Both the position numbers and the translations under genes were made by a program. 64,000 nucleotides of DNA. Origin: Occultella glacieicola (lineage in GTDB: Bacteria; Actinomycetota; Actinomycetes; Actinomycetales; Beutenbergiaceae). The stretch is from positions 1-64,000 of the forward strand of contig NZ_SMNA01000011.1 of NCBI RefSeq assembly GCF_004353825.1. The letters are read 5' to 3'. Below the pieces are notes generated by a model, which ran no database searches, was not told the DNA's origin, and saw nothing but the letters and a program-made list of their open reading frames with translations. Positions 63,137-64,000 of the stretch are shown one piece after another; within the stretch, counting starts at the first letter, position 1; every line of letters begins with the position of its first letter.

Positions 63137-63975
63137 GCGACGTCCAGCTCGCCGAGGCACCGGTCCGAACGCCCGCCCCGACAGTGCGCCCGGCCGGTGA
63201 CGACCGGAGCAGGCCGCCGCGCGGCGCCTCCCTGGCCGCCCGCGTGCTCGCCCGGGTCGCCGTGGTGGCCGTCGTCCTCGCGCTCTGGTGGCTCGCCACC
63301 GGGGTGATCTTCGCCGACAACGCCGTCGTCGCCCGGATGGGTCCGTGGGCCGCGATCTCGGAACTGGTCCTCAGCCTCGGCGACGTGGCGACCCTGGACG
63401 CGGTCGCCGTCTCCCTCGGCCGGCTGCTGGCCGGGCTGGGCCTGTCCATCGTGGTGGCGGTCCCGCTCGGGCTGCTGCTCGGGTCGAACGCGCTGCTCGA
63501 CTACGCCTCGGCACCGGTGGTGCAGTTCCTGCGGATGACGTCGCCGCTGGCCTGGGCGCCGCTGGTGATCGTGCTGCTCGGCAGCGGTACCCCCGCGGTG
63601 ATCGCGCTGGTCGCGCTCGCGACCACCTGGCCCGTGGTGCTCGGCACTGCGAGCGGCCGCCGGGCCATCGACGCCGGCATGCTGGACATGGTCCGCTCGC
63701 TCGGCGCCACCCGGTGGGAGGGGATCCGCACCGTCGTCCTGCCCGGACTCGTCACGCACCTACGGACTGCGGTCCGGGTGGCCCTCGGGGTCGGTTGGGT
63801 CGTGCTGGTCCCGGCCGAGATGTTCGGGGTCACGAACGGGCTCGGCTACGCGATCCTGAACGCCCGCGACAACCTCGACTACGAGGCCCTCGCCGCCACC
63901 ATGCTGCTGATCGGGGTGGTCGGGTTCCTCCTGGACTCGATCCTGCGCGCGGTCGGCGCCGACGACCAGGCCTGA
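63133..63975 (+). CDS. ABC transporter permease (SsuC/TauC/NrtB type)
   Basis: A 280-aa permease with about six membrane segments and the coupling loop MVRSLGATRWEGIRTVVLPG near residue 188. ATG 63133 overlaps the stop of the ATPase/binding-protein fusion (ATGA). It would homodimerise and import an organic anion such as a sulfonate, nitrate, or thiamine-precursor-like compound. The remaining 25 bases to the window end hold nothing visible. Confidence 0.93.
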   Translation: MSDVQLAEAPVRTPAPTVRPAGDDRSRPPRGASLAARVLARVAVVAVVLALWWLATGVIFADNAVVARMGPWAAISELVLSLGDVATLDAVAVSLGRLLAGLGLSIVVAVPLGLLLGSNALLDYASAPVVQFLRMTSPLAWAPLVIVLLGSGTPAVIALVALATTWPVVLGTASGRRAIDAGMLDMVRSLGATRWEGIRTVVLPGLVTHLRTAVRVALGVGWVVLVPAEMFGVTNGLGYAILNARDNLDYEALAATMLLIGVVGFLLDSILRAVGADDQA

Positions 63976-64000
63976 CCGGCCGGCGAGCTCGACCCGCGGT

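Overview
The window is very GC-rich, densely packed DNA with many GTG starts, ATGA/GTGA gene overlaps, several LacI-family regulators, a DtxR-type regulator, a Ku protein and a DUF222/HNH endonuclease under a LexA-type box. This points to an actinobacterium, most likely a Micrococcales soil or plant-associated saprophyte. The genus cannot be fixed from the sequence alone. I see no rRNA, tRNA, CRISPR array, insertion sequence or prophage.

Layout. 1-8.1 kb: a HerA-like ATPase (cut by the left edge), an MFS transporter behind a striking helically phased GTTGCC array, a phosphotransferase, a dispersed palindromic repeat, and leuS with an elaborate leader containing two short reading frames. 8.3-9 kb: a Phd/PIN toxin-antitoxin pair. 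9-13 kb: a LacI / Tat-lipoprotein binding protein / sulfatase operon. 13-15.3 kb: a MarR-controlled flavin monooxygenase and reductase. 15.4-26.2 kb: a hexuronate/gluconate region with gluconokinase, a fructuronate-reductase-like enzyme, uronate isomerase, LacI, a TIM-barrel isomerase, a Gfo/Idh oxidoreductase, 6-phosphogluconate dehydrogenase and the nickel-pincer cofactor genes larE and larB. 26.2-33 kb: two CNNM/CBS membrane proteins, a DtxR-type regulator, a VKOR-family protein and a membrane metallophosphoesterase. 33-38 kb: the DUF222/HNH endonuclease and a lipoprotein. 38-52 kb: a polysaccharide-utilisation locus. 52-58 kb: a lipoate-ligase-like protein, a membrane protein and a heterodimeric ABC exporter. 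58-64 kb: Ku and a DUF4242 / acyl-CoA-dehydrogenase-like / ABC-importer operon.

Two systems stand out. First, 38063-52108 combines GH116, two DUF2961 (GH172) proteins, two DUF4185 (GH183-type) proteins, an ABC sugar importer, a ribokinase-family kinase and an arabinose-5-phosphate-isomerase-like SIS protein. Two promoters carry the same GTAATCGATTAC operator next to a LacI gene. I read this as a D-arabinan (mycobacterial-type arabinogalactan/lipoarabinomannan) scavenging and D-arabinose catabolism locus. Second, 15461-26199 joins uronate isomerase and mannonate-forming reductase to gluconokinase, 6-phosphogluconate dehydrogenase and larE/larB. This suggests hexuronates are routed as mannonate to gluconate by a nickel-pincer-dependent epimerase, then to 6-phosphogluconate and ribulose 5-phosphate, instead of the usual UxuA/KDG path. 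The epimerase itself (a LarA homologue) and LarC are not in the window.
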